In this document: piece by piece, positions 32,107 through 41,571 of the stretch | How the letters are laid out: the number at the start of each line of letters is the position of its first letter | How positions within the stretch are numbered: the first letter of the stretch is position 1 | DNA from: Candidatus Didemnitutus mandela | GTDB taxonomy: Bacteria > Verrucomicrobiota > Verrucomicrobiia > Opitutales > Opitutaceae | Reading direction: 5' to 3' | Length of the DNA stretch: 64,000 nucleotides | NCBI GenBank assembly: GCA_002591725.1 | Contig: NJAL01000002.1 | Location: 434,001 to 498,000 of the forward strand | The notes under the pieces: model-generated | Database searches by the model: none | Seen by the model: the letters and a program-made list of their open reading frames with translations, nothing else | What the model was told of the DNA's origin: nothing | Translations under genes and position numbers: made by a program

Positions 32107-33465
32107 TTATTTACCAATACAAAAACTGGCGAACAACGAGTCAAGGATGGCTTCGTTGTCGATTTTTCCATTAATTTCTCCAAGCGCAGCAAGTGCCACT
32201 TTCAAATCATGGGTGATCAATTCTGGAAATAAATTGTTTTCTAATTGAACTTTAGCTGATTTTAAACTTTCTTCTGCCCTCGAAAGGGCCTTGGTGTGGC
32301 GACTATTGATAGCGATCAATTCTTCGCCTGTCTGATCGGAGAAATTGTCTGCAAAAGAAACAATCGCGTTTATCAATAATTCGATTCCTTGGCCGGCCAG
32401 AGCGGATATATACAAGACTGGGAAAGCGGAAAAACTAACCGGCAGGTCTACTGGGGCGCTATGCTTATCTGATTTGTTGAAAACAAACAAGGTGTTCTCA
32501 GCTGTTACAAGACGTGCGATCCGCTCGGGCAGGGGCACAAACCCTCTGCTGGCATCCTGTACCCAGAGAAAAAGATCTGCTATGCTGCTCTGTTCGTAAG
32601 TTTTTTCAATGCCACACTTTTCGATTTCGTTTGTTTGTGTGCTTAGCCCGGCTGTGTCGACCAGCCGAATCCGGTGAGGGCCGATCGAAATGGTTTCTTC
32701 CAGATAGTCGCGTGTAGTTCCCGGGATTGGGCTTACCAACGCCCGATCACGGGCCGCTAGCCGATTTAGAAGGGTACTCTTACCAACGTTTGGTTCGCCT
32801 ATGATGATAACGCGTAACCCCTCGCGTAGCAATGCGCCATAGCGGTTTGTTGCCATCAATCGGTTCAATTCACCAAGGATGTGGTTGAGTTGCGTCTCGG
32901 CCAGGGTGCGATCTTCCATAGGAAGATCTTCTTCGGGAAAATCGATATACGCCTCGATTCTTGCTAGCAACATGACCAGCCAATCACACAACTCCCGAAG
33001 CCGGCGTCCCAGGACACCACGTAGCTGTTGGTGAGCGGAGACAAGAGCGCGTTCGCTCTTTGCGTGGATAAGGTCGATCACTGCCTCTGCCTGGCTCAAA
33101 TCCATTTTCCCATTTAGAAAGGCGCGGCGGGTAAATTCCCCTGGATCTGCCGCTCGGCAACCGCGGTCCATCAGATCCTCAAGCAATTTTCGGACAATAA
33201 ACGGATTCCCGTGACAGGATATCTCCAAGACATCTTCTCCCGTATAAGACCGTGGTGTAGGGAAAAGGGTTACGAGGACTTCGTCGACAAACTCTCCAGC
33301 TTTCGCGCAATACTTCGCCAAATGAACAGTGCGGGGAACTAGATCGCGTCCCAAGACTTCTTGGGCAATTGCCGTTACGGTTGGTCCGCTCGCTCTGAGC
33401 ACTGCGAGGGCGGAAGTACCAGCCGGCGTGGCAGGAGCGACAATCGTATCGGGGGATACAGACAT
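32107..33465 (-). CDS. mnmE: tRNA modification GTPase MnmE
   Basis: The 452-residue protein has an N-terminal tetrahydrofolate-binding domain starting TIVAPATPAGTSALAVLRAS, a helical domain, and an inserted G domain near residues 215-380 with IIGEPNVGKSTLLNRL (G1), DTAGL (G3) and NKSD (G4). It ends in the diagnostic CIGK tetrapeptide, whose cysteine supports the modification reaction. MnmE dimerises and works with MnmG on wobble uridines of tRNA. It precedes mnmG directly. No Shine-Dalgarno motif is visible upstream of the ATG. Confidence 0.97.
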   Translation of the reverse strand: MSVSPDTIVAPATPAGTSALAVLRASGPTVTAIAQEVLGRDLVPRTVHLAKYCAKAGEFVDEVLVTLFPTPRSYTGEDVLEISCHGNPFIVRKLLEDLMDRGCRAADPGEFTRRAFLNGKMDLSQAEAVIDLIHAKSERALVSAHQQLRGVLGRRLRELCDWLVMLLARIEAYIDFPEEDLPMEDRTLAETQLNHILGELNRLMATNRYGALLREGLRVIIIGEPNVGKSTLLNRLAARDRALVSPIPGTTRDYLEETISIGPHRIRLVDTAGLSTQTNEIEKCGIEKTYEQSSIADLFLWVQDASRGFVPLPERIARLVTAENTLFVFNKSDKHSAPVDLPVSFSAFPVLYISALAGQGIELLINAIVSFADNFSDQTGEELIAINSRHTKALSRAEESLKSAKVQLENNLFPELITHDLKVALAALGEINGKIDNEAILDSLFASFCIGK

Positions 33466-34449
33466 GAGTGGTGCGAAAAATCTGCTTCTTCTCTAACATT
33501 AAGCACGGAAGTGGAATTTCACAAGCAGAGGAATCAATTCGTGCAACAAAAAGGCAGGTTTAAGTGCGGGCCTTAACAAAATTTGCTGTAGATCGAGAAG
33601 GGATTAAATTTCATTCGTCGCCGGTGGCGACGAATGCTTCTCATGTTGCGATCAGCGAACTGGTCCGTCGGCCGTCACCTATGTTGTAACTGCCGGTGGC
33701 GCTGAATGGGCAGTTTGGGTGCTGGTAATCGAGCTAATATTGGATGTGGCCTGTGTGCCACAATGCCGCGACAGTTTTTTCATCTGCCGGAGTGCTGACT
33801 ACAGCCGTCGAGCCGTCCGGTTGGGGATGGAAATTTTGGCTAATAATTGCGCTGCTATTGTGGAAGCCTAAACAACCGACTAAGCGGTGGAATGCATAGG
33901 TGTGCCTAACTTAGGCGGCAGCCAATGGGGCTGTGCTAGCGACGGGATGTTGTTAGAATAAACCATCCTGGCGCCCAGGGCTAATTATGCAGCTAACTGG
34001 TCGTGGGGGGCGGCGGACCCGGCTGGGCACGAGAGGAGACAATCGAGTTGGCGAGTTAAATAGCTGCCGAATGGGGCAAGTTGTTCGGCGTTATGCTAAC
34101 GGAGAGTCTAGTGGCTTCAGTTTCGGCAAACCACTGTGAGATTGTTGATCATTTTAATGATTACCGCTGGGGCTTGCAGCCGCAATAGAATTTGTTTGTC
34201 CGACTCACAGTGTCGTTTAACTGTGAGTATACGAAGCAATACGAATCAGAAAACGCAAGAGTCGCTGAAAGACTAAGAAGAATGAGTTTAATAGAAGTAC
34301 TAGGTTGGGTTAATATATGTTTTTTCGCTACCACACAGTCGTTTACAGACTAACTAATTAAAATGATCTTAATTGATTAATAATTAAAGAATTTGTGTTA
34401 TCCAGCCCAAACTATCTGGAAGAGATAATATTAAAATAGATAAAAAGTT
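33466..34449. other. Gene-free spacer between mnmE and recA
   Basis: No frame reaches 72 codons beyond the 5' edge of mnmE. Bases 34280-34440 are A+T rich. An inverted repeat (33612-33636) is listed separately. Plus-strand fragments around 33690-33850 look weakly protein-like but cannot be assigned. The mnmE promoter should be in 33466-33600, but none could be picked with confidence. Confidence 0.45.
33612..33636. repeat. Inverted repeat, 11-base perfect arms, 3-base loop
   Basis: Arms CATTCGTCGCC and GGCGACGAATG enclose GGT. No T-run follows on either strand; a role as terminator is therefore doubtful. Confidence 0.8.
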
Positions 34450-35547
34450 TTAATCCTCTGCGTCGCTAGCTTTCGAACCGCTACTTTTTACGGTGCGTAC
34501 TCGCTCGAGAATAGCTGCCTTTACCATGGCGTTCAGGTCGGGCTTGGTTTTTAAAGCTTCCTTAGCGGCTTGACGTCCCTGCCCGACGAGTTCGCCGTTA
34601 AAGGCGATCCATGCGCCTTTTTTTTCCAAGATCTCGTGGTCCAATCCTAATTCGATCAGCGAATTAGCTTGGGAAATGCCTTCGTCATACATCATTTCGA
34701 ACTCGCACTCGGTGAACGGAGGAGCCACCTTGTTTTTCACAACTTTGATTTTAGCTCGGTTACCGATAACCTTTCCATCAGGAGTCTTAAGCTGATCCTT
34801 GCGGCGAATGTCGATGCGGATTGATGCGAAAAATTTAAGGGCGCGACCGCCGGACGTTGTTTCCGGATTACCGAACATTACGCCAATTTTTTCACGGATT
34901 TGATTGGTAAAAATGCAGACGCAGTTTGTTTTGTTGACAACCGCGGCAAGGCGGCGCATGGCTTGGCTCATCAGGCGTGCTTGGGCGCCTATAATTGCGT
35001 CACCCATCTGTCCATCCAGCTCAGCCTTGGTGGTCAAAGCGGCAACAGAATCGAGCACAACCACTTCGATGCTGTTGGAGCGGATTAGCGTCTCCATAAT
35101 ATTGAGCGCGTCTTCTCCGGAATCGGGCTGAGAAACGAGAAGATCGTCCAAGTTTACACCCACTATACGGGCGTATTTGGGATCGAGTGCGTGTTCGACG
35201 TCAATGAAGGCTGCCAGTCCGCCGCTGCGCTGCGCTTCGGCGATAACGCTCAAACATAAGGTCGTTTTTCCCGACGATTCTGGACCGTATATCTCGATAA
35301 TTCGGCCCTTCGGCAAACCGCCGACACCAAGCGCGAGGTCGATAGCCAGCGAGCCGGTTGATAATGCTTTTACCTGCATTTTGGTGGCGCTACCGAGGCG
35401 CATGATGGACCCTTCGCCGAATTGCTTTGTTATTGAAGAGATGGCGAGGTCGAGGTTTTTACGGGCGCGGGCGCCAACGTCGTGAGTGGCTAGACAGGGA
35501 TTCTTTGCGTCTGCTTTTGTGGGGTTGTCGGCTACTTTGCTTGGCAT
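34450..35547 (-). CDS. recA: Recombinase RecA
   Basis: A 365-residue recombinase. Landmarks are [20 protein letters not shown], Walker [13 protein letters not shown], the [13 protein letters not shown] segment, the Walker B region [11 protein letters not shown]2-region [22 protein letters not shown] with the catalytic-loop residues, and the acidic C-terminal tail ending SDAED. It drives homologous recombination and SOS co-protease activity. All residues I can check are conserved. Upstream (35548-35650) no convincing LexA operator could be recognised. Retention of recA is notable because many reduced symbiont genomes lose it. Confidence 0.98.
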   Translation of the reverse strand: MPSKVADNPTKADAKNPCLATHDVGARARKNLDLAISSITKQFGEGSIMRLGSATKMQVKALSTGSLAIDLALGVGGLPKGRIIEIYGPESSGKTTLCLSVIAEAQRSGGLAAFIDVEHALDPKYARIVGVNLDDLLVSQPDSGEDALNIMETLIRSNSIEVVVLDSVAALTTKAELDGQMGDAIIGAQARLMSQAMRRLAAVVNKTNCVCIFTNQIREKIGVMFGNPETTSGGRALKFFASIRIDIRRKDQLKTPDGKVIGNRAKIKVVKNKVAPPFTECEFEMMYDEGISQANSLIELGLDHEILEKKGAWIAFNGELVGQGRQAAKEALKTKPDLNAMVKAAILERVRTVKSSGSKASDAED

Positions 35548-37295
35548 GGCTGGCGTATCGAGCTGGAAAATTTAGTTAGGTAGGCGAGGCTGTGTCAGCG
35601 CCTGTTGGATCGCAAGCGGAGAGTGGTACAAAATGGGCCTGAATTCAGCTCAGTGTACTCAATAAGAAATAAGACGTTTTTACAACGAACGACTAGTTGG
35701 ATGGTAGTTTGTCCGCGTTGCCGGTTCGGAACAAAGAAGAAGACGCGAGCGCGAGAAAAACAAAATTTACGATATAAATAATAATATATAAATAAAATAA
35801 TAATATACTACCATTTCATCTTATCGCTGGGCGCGAACTAGGCGAAACTAACGAAAGTTTTGAGCGCGATCAACTTTCGGACGATCTATGAGTTCAGAGC
35901 CGATGATTTGCCATAGCTTGCGTGGTACGCTGGCATCAGTGAGACAATATTCAAAATACGGGATGCGCCAATGGAAGGTGATTGCCATTCAGATTAGCTT
36001 CCGGTGCAGATGTTTCAAATGCCTATGCCTAGCGAACACCATAGAATAGAATGTTTGTGCCGCCAAGAAACAGAATTGTGCGCATGGGTGTTCACCATGT
36101 TCGCTTGGCGCTTAGCGGCTAGAAAAAAGTGGTGCGACCAGCGCTGGAGCACCACTAAAAAAGATGACGCATTCTGTTCGTGTGTGAACGGAAAGAGGAG
36201 GTAATTCAGTCCATTTAGGTAGAAATCGTCGATGCGCAGCGGTAGCAGCCGCTGCGACATAGTTGACTTTCGTCTGTCGCCAAAGCACGTGGCTCGTGTG
36301 TATCGTACTTCGGGAAGCACGACTGCGAGACTGCGGGAGATCTACGCGTGGTTTTAAATACAGACCGATGGGATGACCGATTTTCGGACCAGGTCGGTCG
36401 GCTTACGGCGGCGAGATATAGAGAGAGAGTTTTTGTTTCGTCCCGGACAAGCCGTCCGGTGGAATGCCACTTGCGGGAAAATATCTTCCATGAGAGCTGG
36501 CTTCTTCCAAAGTCAGAAAAAAGAAGCCCTCGTTGCTCGGCTCACAATGCGCCGGGTATTCATGGTTGTGACCGAACCAAGCGGCAACTTGCAGAGAATC
36601 TTCTTTAGATTGGATTGCGATCATCGGCCGAGCGCGCCCCTGCCCCTAGTTCAGGCCGAAAGAGCAGCTCACGGTCGTGTTGGGGTGAACTGTGAACTTT
36701 CTTTGGCTGGTTGGGAACACGATCGGGCTTAAAATAGCCGACGAAACGGTCGCTAGTTATGGCGGAGAACGGAGCTAGGCTTTTGGCGAGCTATCCTGTT
36801 TGTCATAGCCGCGCAAGCTCCTGTCCGATCTTGAGTAAGAATGCCTAGGCGTAAGAGCGCTCAAAGACGGCTGCAGCGGGTGCGAAAAGTGTTTGGCTTT
36901 CTGTAGCATTTCCTTAGTATTCAGGTGGTCCTGCAGTAGGGGGCAAGTTCCCTTGCTTCGGGTAGATGGAAACCAGCTTGGCGATGCGCACTAGTATTCC
37001 AGTGCTGATCGTCGGACGAATGCTAGTCGTAGTTTCCCAAAAACAGGGTGTAGCTTGGGCGGCACTAGCACGTCGCCTCGGTTGTCCAATTGATGCTTGG
37101 CGCAAACGCAGGTATCCCAGTTCGACTTTTGCCAGCTTCACGTCCGCAAAATTTTTGACTATTAAGACTATTGAATAGGTTAGGAGGTTTGCGAAGAGGG
37201 TGCAAGGCACAGCATACGAAACTAAACTTTTAGTTGAATAATAAAACTTTACACTTAAGTTGCAAAATTAGTAAAATATTTGTGTTGTTTTCAAT
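35548..37295. other. Decayed region with AT-rich patches, no gene recognised
   Basis: Between recA and the glutaredoxin gene. Bases 35755-35820 and 37200-37290 are A+T rich. Minus-strand fragments at 36015-36320 (LPLRIDDFYLNGLNYLLFPF) and 36403-36624 (GFFFLTLEEASSHGRYFP) look like former proteins but no family was recognised. A terminator-like hairpin at 36122-36156 is listed separately. Confidence 0.4.
36122..36156 (-). terminator. Possible intrinsic terminator, minus strand
   Basis: On the minus strand AGTGGTGC and GCACCACT pair (8 bases) around an inner CCAGC/GCTGG stem and are followed immediately by six Ts. No intact gene ends just upstream of it on that strand, and it overlaps a decayed coding frame, so it could be fortuitous. 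Confidence 0.35.
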
Positions 37296-37640
37296 ATGAA
37301 TATAAAAGCGTATCTTAAGCCTCACTGTGGGTGGTCCAACGGCGTGCGCACTATCTTGCGTAAATACGGGCTTCCTTACGAAGATATCGATATCATTAAC
37401 CACCGCTCCAACTACGAGGAAATGGTGCGCAAATCCGGCCAGTCGCTCTCGCCCTGCGTTGAAATTGACGGCTTTATCCTTGCTGATGTCTCTGGTGAGG
37501 AAGTGGAAAGCTACCTATTGAAAAACGAACTCGTGAAGCCCACTAACGTTATGGTCGATATGCAGACGAACGTCGGTTGTTCCAACGGTGGGCACGCTCG
37601 TATTCAGGCGCAGGCCGCCAGGTCGGTTCGTTTCTTTTAG
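37296..37640 (+). CDS. Monothiol-type glutaredoxin-like protein
   Basis: A 114-residue protein with the thioredoxin fold of glutaredoxins. The active site reads HCGWSNGV, so the usual CPxC is a single cysteine, CGWS, as in monothiol enzymes. The glutathione-binding region SLSPCVEIDGFILADVSGEE carries a cis-proline-like SPC and the DVSG motif (usually SxPxvfI and GGxDd). A tail of about 30 residues rich in polar residues (CSNGGHARIQAQAARS) extends past the fold. It may handle glutathionylated proteins or iron-sulfur clusters; this is inference. It stands alone on the plus strand, preceded by an A+T-rich leader without Shine-Dalgarno sequence. Confidence 0.75.
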   Translation: MNIKAYLKPHCGWSNGVRTILRKYGLPYEDIDIINHRSNYEEMVRKSGQSLSPCVEIDGFILADVSGEEVESYLLKNELVKPTNVMVDMQTNVGCSNGGHARIQAQAARSVRFF

Positions 37641-37805
37641 AAGCGATTTGCGTGCGCCGTTTTTTATTTTTAGCCGCCGAGTAGGACTCGATTCATCCCT
37701 TTTTTTTCCTAAAAACTGCCTTGGTAGCTATAAAAGCTATAGATGTGCCGTGCTGATCTACTTGATCCACGGCCAAAAACCCTTGCTGAAGCGCAGAAAG
37801 AATTC

Positions 37806-38039
37806 TTAATCGAGTCTCCGCTCCATCAGCGCCAAGTTGATCGACGATATCACCGCCGATAGGATCCAACAACCAGAAATCAGTTTAGACCATATGACAC
37901 CTCGGTGAGCATTAAAACCGAAAATTGAATCGATTGAATTTGATGCCCGATCGGCCCTTCCTGCCGACAGCAGGGCTTGAAAAGGATGGCTGCAGTAGGC
38001 AATCCCCACAAAACTACCTCCCACGAGCAGAAAAATCAA
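37806..38039 (-). CDS. SecG-like small membrane protein, uncertain
   Basis: A 77-codon open frame, apparently starting at TTG. Two hydrophobic segments (IFLLVGGSFVGIAYC and LISGCWILSAVISSINLAL) enclose a polar loop with SIDSIFGFNAH, which resembles the ...FGA... loop and second helix of SecG, the accessory subunit of the SecYEG translocon. Size fits SecG (70-110 residues). The usual neighbours (tpiA, leuU) are not seen. It may equally be a fragment of a decayed gene. Confidence 0.35.
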   Translation of the reverse strand: MIFLLVGGSFVGIAYCSHPFQALLSAGRADRASNSIDSIFGFNAHRGVIWSKLISGCWILSAVISSINLALMERRLD

Positions 38040-38052
38040 GAAGGGCTAAAAG

Positions 38053-38085
38053 ATCTGCACCATGCTTCGAGAGCATGGTGCAGAT
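38053..38085. repeat. Inverted repeat, 14-base perfect arms, 5-base loop
   Basis: Arms ATCTGCACCATGCT and AGCATGGTGCAGAT around TCGAG. On the minus strand it is followed by CTTTTAG, a weak T-run. It could end transcription before the SecG-like ORF. Confidence 0.85.
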
Positions 38086-38099
38086 TGTTTCTGGCTATG

Positions 38100-38740
38100 T
38101 TTGTTTATCTAGAGATTAATCGGCTCCGACCACGCAAACGCCATGTTGAGTCAATACAGCTTTCTCACTGCCGCTGTCTAGATAAAAAGCGACACTCCAG
38201 GAGTGCGCGACAAGCGTAAGTCGCATAGACTATGCATGAATAGGCTACCGCTTTGATCCAGTTCGATCGTACTTTCCGGTGTCGGCTGAAAACGATTTGG
38301 CGGTCGTGCTTCTGGAATAAAAAACGGAACCCATCGAAGTGTGAACAATGTGCTGGCTGCGTTTTGACTAGGCTCTAGATTTCGTTCCTCCGGCAGGAGC
38401 AGTGCAGTTTTTCTGCTGTCTACTGATAAGCCATGGCTCCTCCGTGCAGGCCTAAATAGCTGAATTGAAATAGGCGTTTCTGCGTGGCGCGGAGAAAAAC
38501 ACGCAGCCAGACAAGTGTCGCTCGGCGGTTGGAATCAACCCCCGCAGCCAGCACGGTGGTGCTTTTCTTCGTATCTGCATATGTTCGGTCTGCAGAAAAA
38601 TTTGAGTGCGGTCTTATCGCGAGGGTCACGTCTGGTTACGGGGTGCCAGACTCTTAGGGCTGTAGACAGAAAGCGATAGTAACCGAATAAAAAGTCCTCC
38701 ACTGGATTCTTTTTTCGCACGACTGTGCGGTGCAAAATGT
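38100..38740 (-). pseudogene. Relative of the '3-methyladenine DNA glycosylase' family of unknown function, decayed
   Basis: Minus-strand fragments give KNPVEDFLFGYYRFLSTALR with VWHPV, then GLHGGAMAYQ, TAEKLH, HCSHFDGFRF, and PEARPPNRFQPTPESTIELD. These follow the order of a protein family often labelled 3-methyladenine DNA glycosylase in Actinobacteria and Verrucomicrobiota (HPVhdFLFxYYxxxpaxLrxWHPG ... GxFGLHEWAMVYxQTAexxRH ... IxCSHFDAFRFFTPxARPLNxxxPT). The enzymatic name is not experimentally supported as far as I know. The blocks lie in different frames with stops between, so it is dead. Confidence 0.5.
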
Positions 38741-40262
38741 GGTTTTGTCTACGACGTCACGCGCTCCTTGTGCCCACCGCCAGAGCTCGATCTACTTTGG
38801 TTTATATAATACGATTACCTCTCACAGCAGGCAATTGCGTGCAAAACAATAACCGCGGTCCTTGCTAAAATTAAGCTGTAACTAGCAACTATATGCCTAT
38901 TTTTCAGGTAAAAAATTTAAGAAAAAAACCACGGCAAGTAGGATCTTCAGAGCGAGACTCAGTTTTTCGATGGCGCTTAATAGAGGAGTTAGACCGAGTT
39001 GTAACATACGAAAATAGCGCAACCCCGAGACGCTAGTCGCCAAACCGAACCGTATAACAACTCGGAGGAGTATAGAATGCACACGATCACAACGGCCTCT
39101 GTGAGGCCGAAGTGGCCTTTGTATGGCTTTGGCAAACAGCTCTAGGAAGCCACGCGTGATGCCACCTAATCCAAGTTCGACGTTTTTGGCGGGATCGCCG
39201 CGATTTTTCAACCCAAGCTACTAACAGTACATTCAGTACATTTTTCTATCGAGCCAGAAAACGATGATAAGGGAGTTTGTATCGATATGAACCACGATAC
39301 TGGGGCGGCCGCGGGTAGCTAGCTCAGACACGGACAGCGAGTCGTTACCTGTTACTGCATGCACGAATCCGTTGAACGAGCTGCCGATCTCGCCTCAGGT
39401 GGTGGGCGATCTGGCCATGTAAAGATGCGTTGTGCTGGTGGCGTGGCCATGACGGATCTGTTAGAGATCGTATGAGAGTGTGGCTCGGGTTTTCAGACTG
39501 CCGAGTTTGGCTGAGATCGCTACCGAAATCGGCTGACAGGTGACAGCCGAACTGCATTGCCGCACTGCCCATGGAGTCAGATCAGAACTGCTGAGGTTGA
39601 ACGCCTCCGCGAACGACGAGGCTGGGTTGGAAGTCCGAGGCTTGGCAGATTGGTGACTTTGGGCAGACGGTAACAGCGTCCACAAGTGAGAACCATGCTC
39701 GTTTCGTTGTGTATCTGGCTGCTCTCAACCGCGGGCACGGTTGGTACCGATGAGATGGTGAAAACTGTTAAATACCTTTTCCCCAAGGGCGGAGGTGCCA
39801 ACAATGCCAACAGTGACCTCGACTACGCTAAGCAGGCAGTTAGTGTCGCTTTGGAACGTTGAACGCGAGCGAGCCGTAGAGAACCAGCCAGTGTAGAGCC
39901 GGCCGCTGGTAAACGGTGTATAGGTGAGTAGGTGCGAGCATCGGATGGCAGAAAGTTCTGGCTGACCGAGATACCTAGCTTTTAAGCTTGTTCGCGGGCT
40001 GTGAAACCGCGGATTGTGGGCAAGATTTCGAAAATTTTTGCTCGAACATAGGCGGGTTCGTTGAGGCTTGTTTATCCGAAGAAAAATTTAAAGCAGTTCC
40101 TCTAGGGATTGTTAGTACTGGGGAAGCGCTTGTTTTTCTCGAAACTGTTGTAATAACGCTCGAGGAGAGCAGAATCTGGGGGGACACGTTTTTTTAGATT
40201 TTTGCTGAGCGAACGCGTGAAGTCGGCCTGGCGTTGCTAAAGCGAGGAGCGGATGGTGCAAG
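38741..40262. other. Decayed region, no product recognised
   Basis: Minus-strand frames at 38897-39211 (hydrophobic end LSLALKILLAVVFFLNFL), 39345-39572 and 39461-39810, and a plus-strand frame at 39988-40197, overlap one another and carry no motif I can name. Probably two or three former genes. Confidence 0.35.
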
Positions 40263-40640
40263 TCAGGGCTTGAAGGCGATCACCTCGGTCTCAATGCGGG
40301 AATCGAGTGGAAGCTTTGCAACCTGAATAGTGCTTCGGGCGGGCTTGTTCGGGGCGAAAGCGGCTTCGTAAATTGGATTGAGCTTTGGGAAATCGGCCAT
40401 GTCTTTCAAGAAGACTGTAGACTTGACGACATCCTTCATCGTGAGGCCAGCTGCGCTTAGCACGGCGGCGACGTTGGCGAGGACCTGTTTCGTTTGCGCT
40501 TCGAAATCCTCGGAACATAGTTTGTCCGTGGTCGGATCGACCGGAATCTGGCCGGAACAGAAGACAAACGGACCGACGTGGACTGCCTGGGAATAGGGGC
40601 CGATGGCTGCAGGAGCCTTGGGGGATGTGATGATTGTCAT
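40263..40640 (-). CDS. ridA: RidA/YjgF-family enamine/imine deaminase
   Basis: A 125-residue protein from the ATG at 40640; the frame stays open far upstream only because it overlaps the methyltransferase on the same strand in another frame. It starts MTIITSPKAPAAIGPYSQAV, has FVFCSGQIPVDP in the second strand, ANVAAVLSAAGLTMKDVVKS in the helix, and the catalytic arginine in PARSTIQVAKLP, ending ETEVIAF. RidA hydrolyses reactive enamines released by PLP enzymes such as threonine dehydratase. It lies 43 bases downstream of the methyltransferase gene and is likely co-transcribed. All typical motifs are present. Confidence 0.92.
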   Translation of the reverse strand: MTIITSPKAPAAIGPYSQAVHVGPFVFCSGQIPVDPTTDKLCSEDFEAQTKQVLANVAAVLSAAGLTMKDVVKSTVFLKDMADFPKLNPIYEAAFAPNKPARSTIQVAKLPLDSRIETEVIAFKP

Positions 40641-40683
40641 GAGTGGGAGTGGAGCGGAAAATGAGAACAAAACGAAGCTGTTT

Positions 40684-41571
40684 TTAAACGGGTTCCCACC
40701 GTCCGTAGATTCCGCAAGGCAGGATTTTGCCATCGTTCCGGATCGGAAGTCCAAGCTCGCCGCCGCGGATGCGACCGCCGGATTCGTGCAACAGGCTGTC
40801 GAGAAGATTGAGGACGACCGAGGCCGAAAGGCGGGCGGTATAGACGTTGATGAGGAAAAACAGCAAGCGGTCGCTAAGCACCTCTTTCGTTTCGCGCAGC
40901 AGCTTCCAGAGGTGATCCTCGAGCTTCCATGTTTCTCCAGTACCGTGGCCGTAAGTCGGCGGGTCCATGATGACAGCGTCGTAGCGGCGGCCGCGCTTGA
41001 TTTCACGTCGCACAAATTTCAGGCAGTCGTCCACAATGTAGCGGATCGACGCAGCGCCGAGGCCGGAGAGAGCGGCGTTTTCGCGACACCATTTTACCAT
41101 ACCCTTGGCGGCGTCGACGTGACAGACGCTGGCTCCAGCATGGGCTGCGGCCACGGTGGCGGCTCCGGTGTAACCGAAGAGATTTAGCACGCTTACCTCG
41201 CGGTCCGCGGCACGCGCTGATTTTATTTTCTGCGAAAACCAATCCCAGTTGACAGCTTGCTCGGGGAAAAGGCCGGTGTGTTTAAAGCTCGTCGGATGGA
41301 TCCGGAACTTCAGCGCTCCGTAAGTAATCGTCCATTGCTCGGGCAATTTTCCCCGAAACTCCCATTTACCGCCGCCGCTTTCGTTGCGGTGATAAAAACC
41401 ATCCCAGTCGCGCCACGGGCTACTCGTGCGCCGCGGCCAGATGATCTGCGGATCGGGGCGAACGAGTGTATAGGCGCTCCATTTTTCCTCCTTCATGCCA
41501 TCGCCGCAATCGAGCAGCTGGTAGTCCTGCCAGCGGTCAGCGACAATGAGTCCTGGACGGTCGATTTGCAT
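40684..41571 (-). CDS. SAM-dependent methyltransferase of the RlmI/COG1092 type
   Basis: A 295-residue class I methyltransferase. After an N-terminal part with a WSAYTLVRPDPQIIWP segment, the SAM-binding site is NLFGYTGAATVAAAHAGA, followed by VCHVDAAKGMVKWCRENA (acidic residue for ribose) and the catalytic-type MDPPTYGHG. The C-terminal strands end GRWEP. Relatives include rRNA cytosine methyltransferases such as RlmI, but this shorter form lacks the PUA domain, so the substrate is unknown. It shares a transcript with ridA. The frame is clean and full length for this subfamily. Confidence 0.85.
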   Translation of the reverse strand: MQIDRPGLIVADRWQDYQLLDCGDGMKEEKWSAYTLVRPDPQIIWPRRTSSPWRDWDGFYHRNESGGGKWEFRGKLPEQWTITYGALKFRIHPTSFKHTGLFPEQAVNWDWFSQKIKSARAADREVSVLNLFGYTGAATVAAAHAGASVCHVDAAKGMVKWCRENAALSGLGAASIRYIVDDCLKFVRREIKRGRRYDAVIMDPPTYGHGTGETWKLEDHLWKLLRETKEVLSDRLLFFLINVYTARLSASVVLNLLDSLLHESGGRIRGGELGLPIRNDGKILPCGIYGRWEPV

